64,000 bases of DNA from JABGPL01 sp964387885 (GTDB taxonomy: Bacteria > Electryoneota > AABM5-125-24 > Hatepunaeales > Hatepunaeaceae): the NCBI GenBank assembly GCA_964387885.1, contig CAYLYZ010000003.1, forward strand, positions 36,401-100,400, in the 5' to 3' direction. Position numbers and translations under genes: made by a program. This document shows positions 52,017-60,944 of the stretch, piece after piece. The notes below the pieces were generated by a model that was not told where the DNA came from, ran no database searches, and worked only from the letters and a program-made list of their open reading frames with translations. Within the stretch, counting starts at the first letter, position 1, and every line of letters begins with the position of its first letter.

Positions 52017-52694
52017 TTAACTATACAATTTCTTGAACCGGTCGAAATTATCGAAACTGAGTGCGTTTTTCGTGATTGAGCAATGCCCTTCTTCTTCAAA
52101 TTTCTTTATCACGCGTGAAATAGTCTCCCTTGATGTTCCGGCTATAGATGCTAAATCTCTCTGCAATGGCATTTCTTCGATAATTACACGACCTTCTTTC
52201 ACTCTGCCAATATCTTCAGCTAAACGAATCAATGTAGAAGCAACCCGCCCTTTTGCATCAAGTAATGAAAGACTACGGATATGGCTATCAGACTTGCGTA
52301 TTCTTGAAGCAAGCTCTTTTAGAAGCGCTATGGCTATTTTGGGTATCTTTTCAATAATAGCCAGAAAATCAGTTCGACGGAACATTATAAGTTCGACTTC
52401 ATCAATAGATGTAACGGATGCGCTCCGTCCATAGCCATCTATAACCGCTAATTCACCAAAAAAATCTCGAGGCCCAAGTATTGCTAAAATGGCTTCACTT
52501 CCCTCATCAGAAATGTGTGAAATTTTCACACGTCCCCGCTTGATAATGAATAGGTTGTTGCCCACATCATCCTCAAAGATAATTAGATTGTTTTTGCGGA
52601 ACTTTCGTTCTACAGCAACTTCTCTAACTATCTCCAGCTCTTCCTCGCTTATTTCTGAAAACAAAGGAAAACCTCTGAGTGCCTGAGCTTCCAT
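52017..52694 (-). CDS. Crp/Fnr-family transcriptional regulator
   Basis: 225 residues. The cyclic-nucleotide-binding domain is at 1-125 (ELEIVREVAVERKF; GNNLFIIKRGRVKIS; ILGPRDFFGELAVIDGYGRSASV). The helix-turn-helix domain follows at 150-220 (MPLQRDLASIAGTSRETISRVIKKFEEEG). No cysteine cluster at the N terminus, so not a classic FNR iron-sulfur sensor. The ligand and targets are not evident. It lies 9 bp after the small unknown gene. Confidence 0.93.
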   Translation of the reverse strand: MEAQALRGFPLFSEISEEELEIVREVAVERKFRKNNLIIFEDDVGNNLFIIKRGRVKISHISDEGSEAILAILGPRDFFGELAVIDGYGRSASVTSIDEVELIMFRRTDFLAIIEKIPKIAIALLKELASRIRKSDSHIRSLSLLDAKGRVASTLIRLAEDIGRVKEGRVIIEEMPLQRDLASIAGTSRETISRVIKKFEEEGHCSITKNALSFDNFDRFKKLYS

Positions 52695-52703
52695 CCAGCC
52701 TCC

Positions 52704-52991
52704 TTAGATCCTGGCAACTTCATCCGCAGCATGAGAATAACGTTCAATCTCAGCGCGAACAATGGGTTTAAGATAAACACCTTCCACATCGCAAAGTGCT
52801 AATACACCAGCTAAAGCAGCGATTTTTTCATCAATGGTCTGACGACCATTCAAAATTAACACTGTTTTTCCCCGAATTGTACAAACTCCGGTTTTAAACC
52901 ATCCCTCTTCCTGACGAATATCCGGGAACAGCCTCCCTGCAACTTCCTCTAATTCACGATAAAGACTTTCAAGTTTCAAGTTGCGTTTCAA
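52704..52991 (-). CDS. Conserved-looking hypothetical protein between manC and crp-like gene
   Basis: A 95-residue soluble protein with no recognised domain. Charged helix at the start (LKLESLYRELEEVAGRLF) followed by alternating strands (CTIRGKTVLILNG) and a helical C terminus. It overlaps manC by 4 bp (ATGA) and precedes the Crp-like gene by 9 bp, so it is very likely translated. Function unknown. Confidence 0.7.
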   Translation of the reverse strand: MKRNLKLESLYRELEEVAGRLFPDIRQEEGWFKTGVCTIRGKTVLILNGRQTIDEKIAALAGVLALCDVEGVYLKPIVRAEIERYSHAADEVARI

Positions 52992-54079
52992 AGATATTCC
53001 TTTCTGTTGTCCTTTCGCAATTTTTCAACAATGTTTTTTACATCTTGTGCCCGATCAAGTGGACATATTAATGTTGCATCCGGAGTATTAACCACCAAAA
53101 CGTCCTCCATCCCGATCACGGCTGCCATTTTATTAGGAGAATACACTAAATTGTTGCTGGAGTCAATATATATCGCTTCACCTTCAGTAACATTTTGCAT
53201 TCCAGTCTTAGAATGTATTCTAAATAATTCATCCCAACTACCGACATCACTCCACCCAAACGCACCCTCAAGCATATAAATTCGAGATTGTGATACTTCC
53301 ATAATTCCATAATCTATGGAGATTGGTCGAATACGATTGTAATGATTAGATAGTACCGAAAAATAATCATCCTCACCGTCTGCTTGATCAATAAGTCTTA
53401 ATTGAGCGTACTGGTCTGGTAAATGCTCTTCCATCTCTGAAAGAATTTGTTTTGCTTTCCAAATAAAGATACCGCTATTCCAGAAAAAATCACCTGATTG
53501 TAAGAATCTCTCTGCAGTTGTTCGATTTGGTTTTTCAGCAAAAGTCTCAACGGTATGCACACCATCTGGTAAATTTGAATTCTCCGGCTTTATCTGAATA
53601 TATCCATATCCTGTCTCCGGACGTGTAGGGGGAATTCCAATGGTTACCAAAGACCTATTTTCAAGTGTCAAATCAATGCCTGTTTGTAAAACCGATTGAA
53701 ACTTCTCCAAATCCGTGATTCTGTGATCCGAAGGCAATACTACCATTACAGCTTCGGGATCCAGGCGTTGGATATGCAAAGCAGCTAATCCGATACAGGG
53801 TGCTGTGTTTTTGGGCATTGGTTCAACAAGTATGTTAGAATCCAATACACCGAGTAAATGTGGTTTTATAATATCAACTTGTTGTTGACTGGTAACAACT
53901 ACAATTTGATCCCTGGGAATGACTCCCGGCATTCGACTTACGGTTTCTTGTAATAAGCTCTTTGGACCGATCAGTTTGAGTATCTGTTTTGGGGACATCT
54001 CTCGTGACAGAGGCCAGAAACGGGTACCGGAACCTCCAGCCATTATTACTGCGTACGTTTTCGGTGCGTCCTTACTCAT
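52988..54079 (-). CDS. manC: Mannose-1-phosphate guanylyltransferase
   Basis: Makes GDP-mannose from GTP and mannose-1-phosphate for polysaccharides or glycolipids. 363 residues: GGSGTRFWPLSREMSPKQIL motif near 15-34, LPSDH of the metal site, ETGYGYI, EKP and NSGIFIW, and FGWSDVGSWDEL. Nucleotidyltransferase only; the fused mannose-6-phosphate isomerase seen in some enzymes is absent. It could feed the glycosyltransferase at 42708, but that is speculation. Confidence 0.92.
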   Translation of the reverse strand: MSKDAPKTYAVIMAGGSGTRFWPLSREMSPKQILKLIGPKSLLQETVSRMPGVIPRDQIVVVTSQQQVDIIKPHLLGVLDSNILVEPMPKNTAPCIGLAALHIQRLDPEAVMVVLPSDHRITDLEKFQSVLQTGIDLTLENRSLVTIGIPPTRPETGYGYIQIKPENSNLPDGVHTVETFAEKPNRTTAERFLQSGDFFWNSGIFIWKAKQILSEMEEHLPDQYAQLRLIDQADGEDDYFSVLSNHYNRIRPISIDYGIMEVSQSRIYMLEGAFGWSDVGSWDELFRIHSKTGMQNVTEGEAIYIDSSNNLVYSPNKMAAVIGMEDVLVVNTPDATLICPLDRAQDVKNIVEKLRKDNRKEYL

Positions 54080-54121
54080 ATCTTTAGCTAACTTGTTGTC
54101 TTATTACTAATTTAAATGGAT

Positions 54122-54691
54122 TCAAAATCCGGAATCCGGCTTTTTCCTGATCCAACTGAAAACAAGTGGTATAAGTAACATTTGCCCAAACAAAGCAGCA
54201 ATACCAGGTGCCATTGCTGCTATTGCATACTTCCCGAATGTACCGTTGTAACCACCTGTCAGAATTATGGTTCCGAGAAATCCAATTCTCCCAGCCAGAA
54301 GCGATACCCCAATGGCAAGAGTCATTCGCCAAGTTGATTTTTGGCTTAAGAAACCGGTTAATCCACCATATATTGAAAGTTCAATCGTCATCGCTGGCAA
54401 AACAGGAAGATAAGGGAAACCGGTTAATAACCAGTTAGTCAAAGGAGCACACATACCTACGATCAAACCAGTCCGCCAGCCGTAAACCACTCCGGCAATA
54501 ATTACGGGCAGGTGCATCGGAAGTATCCATCTCACCGGCAAACCAGTTGAATGGATGACTGCTGGCAACGCGAATGATGCAAAAATCAACCCGAGTAAAA
54601 CAATCTCCTTTCCAAGCACTCGAGGTAATTCATATTGAAGGTATCCCCGAACATTCAAGGGATTATCACCAGAGGGAAGGGAGTTTTTCAT
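54122..54691 (-). CDS. ECF transporter substrate-binding (S) component
   Basis: A 189-residue membrane protein with about six hydrophobic segments. The HLPVIIAGVVYGWRTGLIVGMCAPL stretch is typical of vitamin-uptake S components, with the later MTIELSIYGGLTGF. It needs an EcfAT energising module, which is not in the window. The vitamin substrate (for example pantothenate, folate or queuosine precursor) cannot be read. Confidence 0.8.
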   Translation of the reverse strand: MKNSLPSGDNPLNVRGYLQYELPRVLGKEIVLLGLIFASFALPAVIHSTGLPVRWILPMHLPVIIAGVVYGWRTGLIVGMCAPLTNWLLTGFPYLPVLPAMTIELSIYGGLTGFLSQKSTWRMTLAIGVSLLAGRIGFLGTIILTGGYNGTFGKYAIAAMAPGIAALFGQMLLIPLVFSWIRKKPDSGF

Positions 54692-54773
54692 CTCGCCTTT
54701 CTCAAAAACTAACCAAAAAATAAATATATATCAAAAAAAACCGTAAATCACCTTAAGTAAGGGTAATTCGAAC

Positions 54774-56492
54774 TTAATCTAAATTTAAGTTGACTCCACC
54801 CGAATCCCATCTCTCCCGAACTGTAACAGTATCCTCATATAATACAAACCTCTCACTGAATTTGAAGGGTAATAAAGTCCCTGGATTAAAAACACCATTA
54901 CCATTCCGATCTTCGAATGCCCAGATTAAGTATCCTCCAGGTTTCAGGTGCTTTATCAAATATCCTCCATTTCCTTCAGCTTGTACAAACTCCTTATCCT
55001 TCGCATTAGACCGATCTGATCGTGCTCCCACCATTAAACGCTTAGATATGGTTCCCTCAACTTTTCCGGATATTGAACCGGTTTTTACAGGATTAATAAT
55101 TGAAAAATAATTCACCCAATCTGTAAGTACATCCGAACTGACAGAATCGGCCATTGCCTGCAAGCTGTCTATGGGCACCTCTGCTTCAATCGCACCAGGA
55201 TTCCCACTCAAATCAAATACTTCCTTCAAATCGAGTTTCAGTTCACATTTAGTACCCGAGGGAAGCTCGTTATCAGTTCTCCACCCAATCAGGTTTGGAT
55301 TAATTTGCCGAATAGAAATTGGAATTGATACAGAGTCAACAATATTCAATTCTAAAACTCTTCTCCACTCACTTTCAACAATGTGATCATCAAACGCAAT
55401 TATACCATTTATCTTCTCAGACACATCCCTGCTATCTTTCTCCGGTTTAAAAACCGTTACCACCGGGGGCAAAGTATCCGGTCTTGCTTCACCATTAAAT
55501 ACCGATGCAATTGTGTCTCCTGACATTACTACACGATATTGCTGGTCTGCTATCTGGTTTTCGGTTCTAAAAACTATTCGAGTTGAATCCAGAGCATCAT
55601 ACCAGGCGCTGTTTATAGCTAAGCGCCCCGTAGAGTCTTCAATATGAACCAATCCCCGGATATGATTAACATTCCATTGGGGATTGCGGTTAATTCGTAA
55701 ACTCACATGATTTTGGTCAGAGGCTGAAGCGAATAAAAAATTAACTCTACCCGTATCAATTCTCGTCGGCTGAAAACTCATGAATTCCAAGCTATCTGAC
55801 GGGAGGATTACATCCTTCCATGGAAAACCAATTCTATCCACCTCGGGATTGAATTTATGATCTCTGTCCTTATCATCCCAACAAAGTACTCGGTAAGTGT
55901 CTTCAGGTAGATACTCCAATTTATATTTTCCATCTTCACCAACTTGCGTCATATAATCCGGTTCACCAAATATCGGATCAATAATCGAGTCGCCTCTTAC
56001 AATCCAGGCTCCCACGAGCATACCTTGAACTGATTTGGAATCAAAAACCACTCCCATAATCTTGCCCTTATCCAGTCTTTCACCAGTGGATACGGCAAAC
56101 GAAAAGCTTTTTTCAAGATTGTTATTGCGCAAATCACTCAGCCCAGATCCAATTGTTATCACAACAGTCTGGTTGTCTGGAATTCTGTCTTTAAATTTGA
56201 TCCGAACAGTCTTTCCCCGCCATGAAATCTCCGGCTTTTCTTCAGGGAGAGGTGAGATGAAGAGAGCTTCGACAAATGTACGCGGATCTACTAATTCACT
56301 GAATGTTATCTCGAATCTTGCTTCAGGATCAATTCCAATTTCACCACTCTCAGGAACTGAATGTAATACCTGAGGCGATTCTTCATCCTCAGGTCCACCC
56401 CCAGGTCTCCCCATTGAAGCACAGCCCGACCAAAAGATGAGACCAAGGCCTATGATTAATACATCTATCAGTTTTTTAAATTTGCAGAACAC
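54774..56492 (-). CDS. Ig-like (Big_5-type) lipoprotein
   Basis: Outer-envelope lipoprotein. The frame is open to 56567, but a GTG at 56492 gives a clean lipoprotein signal: basic CKFKKLI, hydrophobic DVLIIGLGLIFW and lipobox SGC at residue 24, followed by ASMGRPGGGPEDEESP. This start is therefore preferred despite no clear Shine-Dalgarno. The body has a Big_5-like domain (VPESGEIGIDPEARFEITFSE) and carboxypeptidase-like strands such as GKYKLEYLPEDTYRVLCWDD and a DRNGNGVFNPG near the end. Proteins of this shape are common in Bacteroidetes and relatives; the function is unknown. Confidence 0.8.
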   Translation of the reverse strand: MFCKFKKLIDVLIIGLGLIFWSGCASMGRPGGGPEDEESPQVLHSVPESGEIGIDPEARFEITFSELVDPRTFVEALFISPLPEEKPEISWRGKTVRIKFKDRIPDNQTVVITIGSGLSDLRNNNLEKSFSFAVSTGERLDKGKIMGVVFDSKSVQGMLVGAWIVRGDSIIDPIFGEPDYMTQVGEDGKYKLEYLPEDTYRVLCWDDKDRDHKFNPEVDRIGFPWKDVILPSDSLEFMSFQPTRIDTGRVNFLFASASDQNHVSLRINRNPQWNVNHIRGLVHIEDSTGRLAINSAWYDALDSTRIVFRTENQIADQQYRVVMSGDTIASVFNGEARPDTLPPVVTVFKPEKDSRDVSEKINGIIAFDDHIVESEWRRVLELNIVDSVSIPISIRQINPNLIGWRTDNELPSGTKCELKLDLKEVFDLSGNPGAIEAEVPIDSLQAMADSVSSDVLTDWVNYFSIINPVKTGSISGKVEGTISKRLMVGARSDRSNAKDKEFVQAEGNGGYLIKHLKPGGYLIWAFEDRNGNGVFNPGTLLPFKFSERFVLYEDTVTVRERWDSGGVNLNLD

Positions 56493-56567
56493 TAAATTTT
56501 GGTGTTGGGAAAACTTCGATTTATCAACCTTATCGGGGAAGATAGGGTCTTTAAGGTGGCAAAGCAA

Positions 56568-56932
56568 GATTTATGTACTTGCAGCAGTTCACGATCTGAA
56601 AAGATTGCATTAAATATTCTGAATTATTCAGGTTGTTCCGAATACAAATCTACCTGTTTGACAAGTAGAATTTCCTAATGTTAACAACTTCGATCCAGTG
56701 TTAGATCTATTTGAATAATTCCAATTTCAATTAAACTTATACTTAAACTTTGATTTTTCAGGCTATTTTACTCCTTTGACTTGACTTGTGGAGACAAAAA
56801 GGACTCCTGTTTGTGAGTCAGGATACGGAGAAACTCAAAAGCACTCCAATTGTATCATTATGCTGTTTTTCTTACCACCTAACAGCTTGACTTGCACAGA
56901 TTGATGACTTATATTAAAGGTTTGAAAAAAAA
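56568..56932. other. Intergenic region before the rplM operon
   Basis: 365 bp with no gene. The right end carries the strong promoter at 56887-56915. The left part is AT-rich; a second TTGACTTGACTT stretch at about 56776 has no paired -10 box. No L13 autoregulatory leader is recognised. Confidence 0.6.
56887..56915 (+). promoter_or_regulatory. Near-consensus promoter of the rplM operon
   Basis: TTGACT (56887-56892), 17-base spacer, TATATT (56910-56915). The predicted start near 56922 leaves a short leader before the TTG of rplM at 56945. Placement and quality suit a ribosomal operon. Confidence 0.75.
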
Positions 56933-56944
56933 ATGGAGATTCAT

Positions 56945-57391
56945 TTGAAAACATACATTCCAAAACCCGCTGATATCAAGCATGAATGGTTGTTAATCGA
57001 TGCTGAAGGTCAACGTCTTGGACGATTGGCAACTCAGGTTGCTACATTGTTAAGAGGTAAGCATCGACCGAATTTTACACCTTTCCTTGATACTGGCGAT
57101 TTTGTGGTTATCATAAATGCTGACAAGATTGTAATGACTGGCAGGAAATCAGAGCAAAAAACTTATTTCCGCCATTCTACATATCCTGGTGGCAGCACGG
57201 TTACTACGTTTAAACAGGCCATGGAAAAGAAACCGGAATGGGTGATTCGACAGGCTGTCTGGGGAATGATTCCTCACAACATCCTTGGTCGCAAGCTGAT
57301 AAAGAAACTTAAAGTTTACAGCGGAGCTGAACACCAGCATCATGCACAGAAACCGGTTCCATTCAGTTTACAAGCAAATTCTACAATATGA
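56945..57391 (+). CDS. rplM: 50S ribosomal protein L13, TTG start
   Basis: Large-subunit protein of 148 residues needed early in assembly. Core LGRLATQVATLLRGKHRPNFTP, KTYFRHSTYPGG, then AVWGMIPHNILGRKLIKKLKVY. A frame-opening ATG exists at 56933, but GGAG (56935-56938) stands 6 bases before the TTG at 56945, and the resulting (M)KTYIPKPADI is the family start. It is the first gene after a near-consensus promoter and is followed by rpsI. Confidence 0.95.
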   Translation: MKTYIPKPADIKHEWLLIDAEGQRLGRLATQVATLLRGKHRPNFTPFLDTGDFVVIINADKIVMTGRKSEQKTYFRHSTYPGGSTVTTFKQAMEKKPEWVIRQAVWGMIPHNILGRKLIKKLKVYSGAEHQHHAQKPVPFSLQANSTI

Positions 57392-57407
57392 TCAGGCGGA
57401 GATTAGT

Positions 57408-57800
57408 TTGAAGGGAGAATGCAATTACGCCACCGGACGGCGCAAATCGGCAGTAGCAAAAGTTTGGTTACGACCGGGAACTGGCCGGGTGAGAGTAAAT
57501 AAGCTCGACCTGATGGGTTATTTTAATCGAGAAACTCTGAAGATGATCATCGAGCAACCGCTGGTATTAGCCGGTGGTTTAGATAAATACGATGTCGATG
57601 CAAAGGTACGTGGCGGTGGAAAATCTGCCCAGGCAGATGCTATGAAATTAGGCATGTCACGAGCTTTGGTTGAATTAGACCCTGAGTTAAGGTCAGTGTT
57701 TAGAAAGAACGGGGTATTAACCCGCGATCCACGAGAAAAAGAACGGAAAAAATATGGACAACCCGGTGCCAGAAAAAAATTCCAGTACTCCAAACGATAG
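57408..57800 (+). CDS. rpsI: 30S ribosomal protein S9, TTG start
   Basis: Small-subunit head protein whose C-terminal tail reaches the P-site tRNA. 130 residues: YATGRRKSAVAKVWLRPGTGRV at the start, GGGKSAQADAMKLGMSRALVE in the middle, and tail GARKKFQYSKR ending in the invariant KR. The open frame begins at 57342 inside rplM, but GGAG 6 bases before a TTG at 57408 gives the correct length. It overlaps the start of the rpsB frame. Confidence 0.95.
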   Translation: MKGECNYATGRRKSAVAKVWLRPGTGRVRVNKLDLMGYFNRETLKMIIEQPLVLAGGLDKYDVDAKVRGGGKSAQADAMKLGMSRALVELDPELRSVFRKNGVLTRDPREKERKKYGQPGARKKFQYSKR

Positions 57801-58710
57801 AAATACAGTTCTCGATCCTCTCGGTATGAAAATTGAAGAAAATTCAATGCCCGTTCCGGGAATGCCGAGGGTATCTGTCGACCAACTATTGCTTGCTGGA
57901 GCACACTTCGGTCACCTGACACAACGTTGGAATCCGAAGATGAAGCGGTACATTTTTATGGCTCGCAACGGCATCTATTTGATAGATCTGCAAAAAACTC
58001 AAATGCTCATCGAAAAGGCATGTAAGGAAATTACAAAGATTGCTGCTTCAGGTGATGAAATCCTGTTTATAGGTACAAAACATCAGGCTCGAGACATTGT
58101 TCGTGATGAGGCTGTCAGATGTGGATGCCCATACGTCACCTATCGATGGCTTGGAGGAATGCTCACGAATCACTCAACGATTCGACGAAGTTTAAAAACC
58201 CTCGAGACTTACGAGAAAATGGCGACCGACGGTACATTTGAGAAAATTACCAAAAAAGAACAGCTCTCGATAAACAAGTCAAAAGACAAACTCACCAGAA
58301 TTCTTGGTGGGATAAGAGATATGCGCAGATTGCCAGGAGCAATTTTTGTAATTGATACAAAGCATGAAGACATTGGTGTTGCTGAAGCCAGAAAGCTCGG
58401 TATCCCGATTTTTGCAATTGTTGATACAAATGTGAATCCTGATGTGGTTGATTTCCCGATTCCTGCTAATGATGATGCATTCAAGTCAATCTGGTTGATT
58501 TCAAAGACCATTGCAGACGCAATACTTGAAGGCAAGAAGCATCTTGCTGACACTCGTCCCAAGGACAAACGGGATGGAGCACCGCAACGTGCACAATCAA
58601 AACAAAAACCACGTCGCTCGCGACGTCGGCGTAAACCTCGGAGCAATCCTGGTAATCAGCCATCAGGTGGAGAATCAAGGGGTACCCCGAAAAGCAAGGA
58701 AGCAAAGTAA
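57754..58710 (+). CDS. rpsB: 30S ribosomal protein S2 with N- and C-terminal extensions
   Basis: Binds the back of the 30S head-body junction and recruits S1. The core spans about 38-265 (SVDQLLLAGAHFGHLTQRWNPKMKRYIF; GTKHQARDIVRDEAVRCGCPYV; RRLPGAIFVIDTKHEDIGVAEA; DVVDFPIPANDDAFKSI). About 37 residues precede it and a tail of about 55 Arg/Lys/Pro-rich residues (PRRSRRRRKPRSNPG) follows, against 230-250 in most bacteria. The first ATG is used because a Shine-Dalgarno-like CGGAAAAA precedes it; later ATGs at 57826 or 57847 would remove most of the N-terminal extension. It overlaps the rpsI end by 47 bp if the first ATG is right. Confidence 0.9.
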   Translation: MDNPVPEKNSSTPNDRNTVLDPLGMKIEENSMPVPGMPRVSVDQLLLAGAHFGHLTQRWNPKMKRYIFMARNGIYLIDLQKTQMLIEKACKEITKIAASGDEILFIGTKHQARDIVRDEAVRCGCPYVTYRWLGGMLTNHSTIRRSLKTLETYEKMATDGTFEKITKKEQLSINKSKDKLTRILGGIRDMRRLPGAIFVIDTKHEDIGVAEARKLGIPIFAIVDTNVNPDVVDFPIPANDDAFKSIWLISKTIADAILEGKKHLADTRPKDKRDGAPQRAQSKQKPRRSRRRRKPRSNPGNQPSGGESRGTPKSKEAK

Positions 58711-59306
58711 TGAGCCCAATAAGTGCTAAAGACGTAAAAGACCTCCGTGAAAAGACCGGGCTTGGAATGATGGATTGCAAGAAAGCTCTTCAGGAAACGG
58801 ACGGCAATTTTGAAGAAGCAATCGATTATTTGCGCAAAAAAGGTGTTTCAAAAGGACAATCACGACAGGGAAGAGCTACCGGTGAAGGCATCATTGATGC
58901 TTATATCCACCCGGGGAGTAAGATTGGAATACTCATCGAAGTCGGATGTGAAACCGATTTTGTCGCAAGATCCAGTGATTTTATAGAATTGGTTCACAAT
59001 CTCGCAATGCAGATTGCCGCAGCCAATCCAATGTATGTATCAAGAGAAGATGTTCCTGCAGATAAAATTGAACATGAGAAAGAAATATACCGAGAACAGC
59101 TAATCGCAGAGAAGAAACCTCCGCAGATTATCGAAAAGATTACCGAAGGGAAGCTTGAGAAGTTTTTTAAAGAGAACTGTTTAATTGAGCAGGATTATAT
59201 AAAAGATACTGATCAGGCAGTTCGCGATGTAGTCTTAACAATCGCTGGAAAATTTAAAGAAAATATCCAGGTTCGTCGATTTGAGAGATTTGTACTCGGA
59301 GAGTAA
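58710..59306 (+). CDS. tsf: Elongation factor Ts
   Basis: Nucleotide-exchange factor for EF-Tu. 198 residues, the short form: UBA-like LREKTGLGMMDCKKAL near the start, EGIIDAYIHPGSKIGILIEVGCETDFVAR in the core and a coiled-coil segment. The start ATG overlaps the rpsB stop (TAATG), so it is translationally coupled. Confidence 0.96.
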   Translation: MSPISAKDVKDLREKTGLGMMDCKKALQETDGNFEEAIDYLRKKGVSKGQSRQGRATGEGIIDAYIHPGSKIGILIEVGCETDFVARSSDFIELVHNLAMQIAAANPMYVSREDVPADKIEHEKEIYREQLIAEKKPPQIIEKITEGKLEKFFKENCLIEQDYIKDTDQAVRDVVLTIAGKFKENIQVRRFERFVLGE

Positions 59307-60032
59307 TTGAGCTCTTTTCCATATAAGAGAGTCCTTCTGAAACTTTCAGGGGACATTCTTAAAGGCAACGAAAAAAGTGGTATTGACTTCAGTTTAGTTG
59401 GTCGTATCGCCGGTGAAGTTAAAAAGGTCGTTAGTGCCGGAATTGAAGTCTGTATAGTTGTCGGAGGTGGAAACCTCTTCAGGGGTTCGGAAGCTGAAAA
59501 AATCGGTTATGAGAGAATTACCGCTGATAACATGGGAATGCTTTCCACCGTCATTAATGCAATGGCTATCCAAAACGCGATTGAGAATACTGGAATTCAT
59601 TCGCGGGTTATGTCTGCAATCGGCATTCAGGAACTGGTTGAACCATTTATCAGACGCAGGGCAGTTAGACATCTGGAAAAAGGACGAGTGGTTGTGTTCG
59701 CCGCTGGTACCGGAAATCCATATTTCACAACTGACACTGCTGCAGCGTTGAGGGCTACTCAGGTCTCCGCAGAAATAATCCTGAAAGGTACCAAAGTAGA
59801 TGGTGTCTATGACAGAGATCCCAAACTTGATGTTAATGCTGTCAGGTTCGGTGAAATCGATTATATGAAAGTAATCAACCAGGGATTAAGAGTAATGGAT
59901 CTGACAGCGATTACTTTCTGCCAGGATAATCATATCCCGATCTGTGTATTTGATCTCACAGAGGAAGGCAACCTTTGGCGGGTTATCACCGGAGAGAAAA
60001 TTGGTACAATGGTCAAGGAGAATCTAAAGTGA
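59307..60032 (+). CDS. pyrH: Uridylate kinase, TTG start
   Basis: UMP kinase of pyrimidine synthesis. 241 residues with KRVLLKLSGDILKG, the GGGNLFRG loop, GTGNPYFTTDTAAALRA and the LKGTKVDGVYDRDPK stretch. The start is TTG immediately after the tsf stop (TAA then TTG), with no room for another codon choice. It lies between tsf and frr, the usual neighbours. Confidence 0.95.
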   Translation: MSSFPYKRVLLKLSGDILKGNEKSGIDFSLVGRIAGEVKKVVSAGIEVCIVVGGGNLFRGSEAEKIGYERITADNMGMLSTVINAMAIQNAIENTGIHSRVMSAIGIQELVEPFIRRRAVRHLEKGRVVVFAAGTGNPYFTTDTAAALRATQVSAEIILKGTKVDGVYDRDPKLDVNAVRFGEIDYMKVINQGLRVMDLTAITFCQDNHIPICVFDLTEEGNLWRVITGEKIGTMVKENLK

Positions 60033-60583
60033 ACGATATTCCAAAAGAAGCTACTGCCAAAATGGAGAAAGCAGTTGCTCATTCGCGTAACGAGATGATG
60101 CGTATCCGAACCGGAAAGGCAACACCGAATTTACTTGATACTATCAAAGTTGATTATTATGGAAATCCCACACCTCTGAAACAGATTGCCAGCATTGCAG
60201 CACCCGAGGCGAGGTTACTGGTTGTTCAACCTTTCGATGCCAGCAGTTTAGCTAACATCGAAAAAGCGATTATGGCAAGCGATCTGGGATTCAACCCCCA
60301 AAATGATGGTCGTGTTATCCGTATTCCTATCCCGGTACTTACAACCGAACGTCGGGAAGAGATCATCAAGATCATTAAACGGTTTGCAGAAGATGGGAAA
60401 GTTTCCATCAGAAATATCCGCCGGGATGCAAACGATCAACTGAAGACTGCAGAGAAAGAAAAGCAGATTTCAGAGGATGAAATGCGGCGGATGCAGGATT
60501 TAGTACAAAAAGAAACAAATAAATTTACCGGTGAAATCGATCAACTCGTTAAAACACGAGAAGATGATATCCGGTCTGAATAA
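60029..60583 (+). CDS. frr: Ribosome recycling factor, GTG start
   Basis: Splits post-termination ribosomes with EF-G. 184 residues: MEKAVAHSRNEMMRIRTGKATPNLLD, VDYYGNPTPLKQIASI, ANIEKAI and NIRRDANDQLKTAEKEKQISEDE in order. The GTG overlaps the pyrH TGA (GTGA) with AAGGAG upstream; the longer open frame lies inside pyrH and is rejected. Confidence 0.95.
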   Translation: MNDIPKEATAKMEKAVAHSRNEMMRIRTGKATPNLLDTIKVDYYGNPTPLKQIASIAAPEARLLVVQPFDASSLANIEKAIMASDLGFNPQNDGRVIRIPIPVLTTERREEIIKIIKRFAEDGKVSIRNIRRDANDQLKTAEKEKQISEDEMRRMQDLVQKETNKFTGEIDQLVKTREDDIRSE

Positions 60584-60659
60584 GTTAGTTTTAACTCAAT
60601 ATTATGTTGAGCTTCACCGCTAACATGATGTCATAAAAATTTGAACGGAGGAAACAGCA

Positions 60660-60857
60660 ATGGCATTGTACATCAACGAAGAGTGCATTAATTGTGGCGT
60701 CTGCGAGCCAGAATGTCCGACTGAAGCAATAACTGAAGGCGACGAATTTTTTGAAATAGATGCAGAAGCATGTGTAGAATGTGAAGGTCATTTTGACGAA
60801 CCTCAGTGCATTGAGGTCTGCCCTGTCGAATGCATTTTCACAGTCGAAGACGATTAA
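60660..60857 (+). CDS. YfhL-type 2[4Fe-4S] ferredoxin
   Basis: A 65-residue electron carrier. The first site is CINCGVCEPEC (Cys9, 12, 15, 19). The second has the long-loop spacing of the YfhL group, C38-x2-C41-x8-C50-x3-C54. AACGGAGGAAACAG-ATG gives a strong ribosome-binding site. Its partner is not visible. It ends with an acidic tail (FTVEDD). Confidence 0.93.
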   Translation: MALYINEECINCGVCEPECPTEAITEGDEFFEIDAEACVECEGHFDEPQCIEVCPVECIFTVEDD

Positions 60858-60882
60858 GCATTATATAGTAGCTTGCATTGAT

Positions 60883-60907
60883 AAATGGCGGGATTTTCCC
60901 GCCATTT
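60883..60907 (+). terminator. Intrinsic terminator after the ferredoxin
   Basis: AAATGGCGGG / CCCGCCATTT with loop ATTTT, followed by C/T-rich CTCTCTCT. A 10-bp perfect stem 25 bp past the ferredoxin stop makes this a likely end of the rplM-frr-ferredoxin transcript. Confidence 0.65.
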
Positions 60908-60944
60908 CTCTCTCTATAACAAACGTTCATAGAAACAAATGTAA

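Noticed and set aside
57342..57407. ATG start of rpsI inside rplM
   Set aside because: Adds 22 non-homologous residues; the TTG with GGAG is better placed.
59975..60028. Longer start of frr inside pyrH
   Set aside because: A GTG overlapping the pyrH stop with AAGGAG upstream gives the correct family length.
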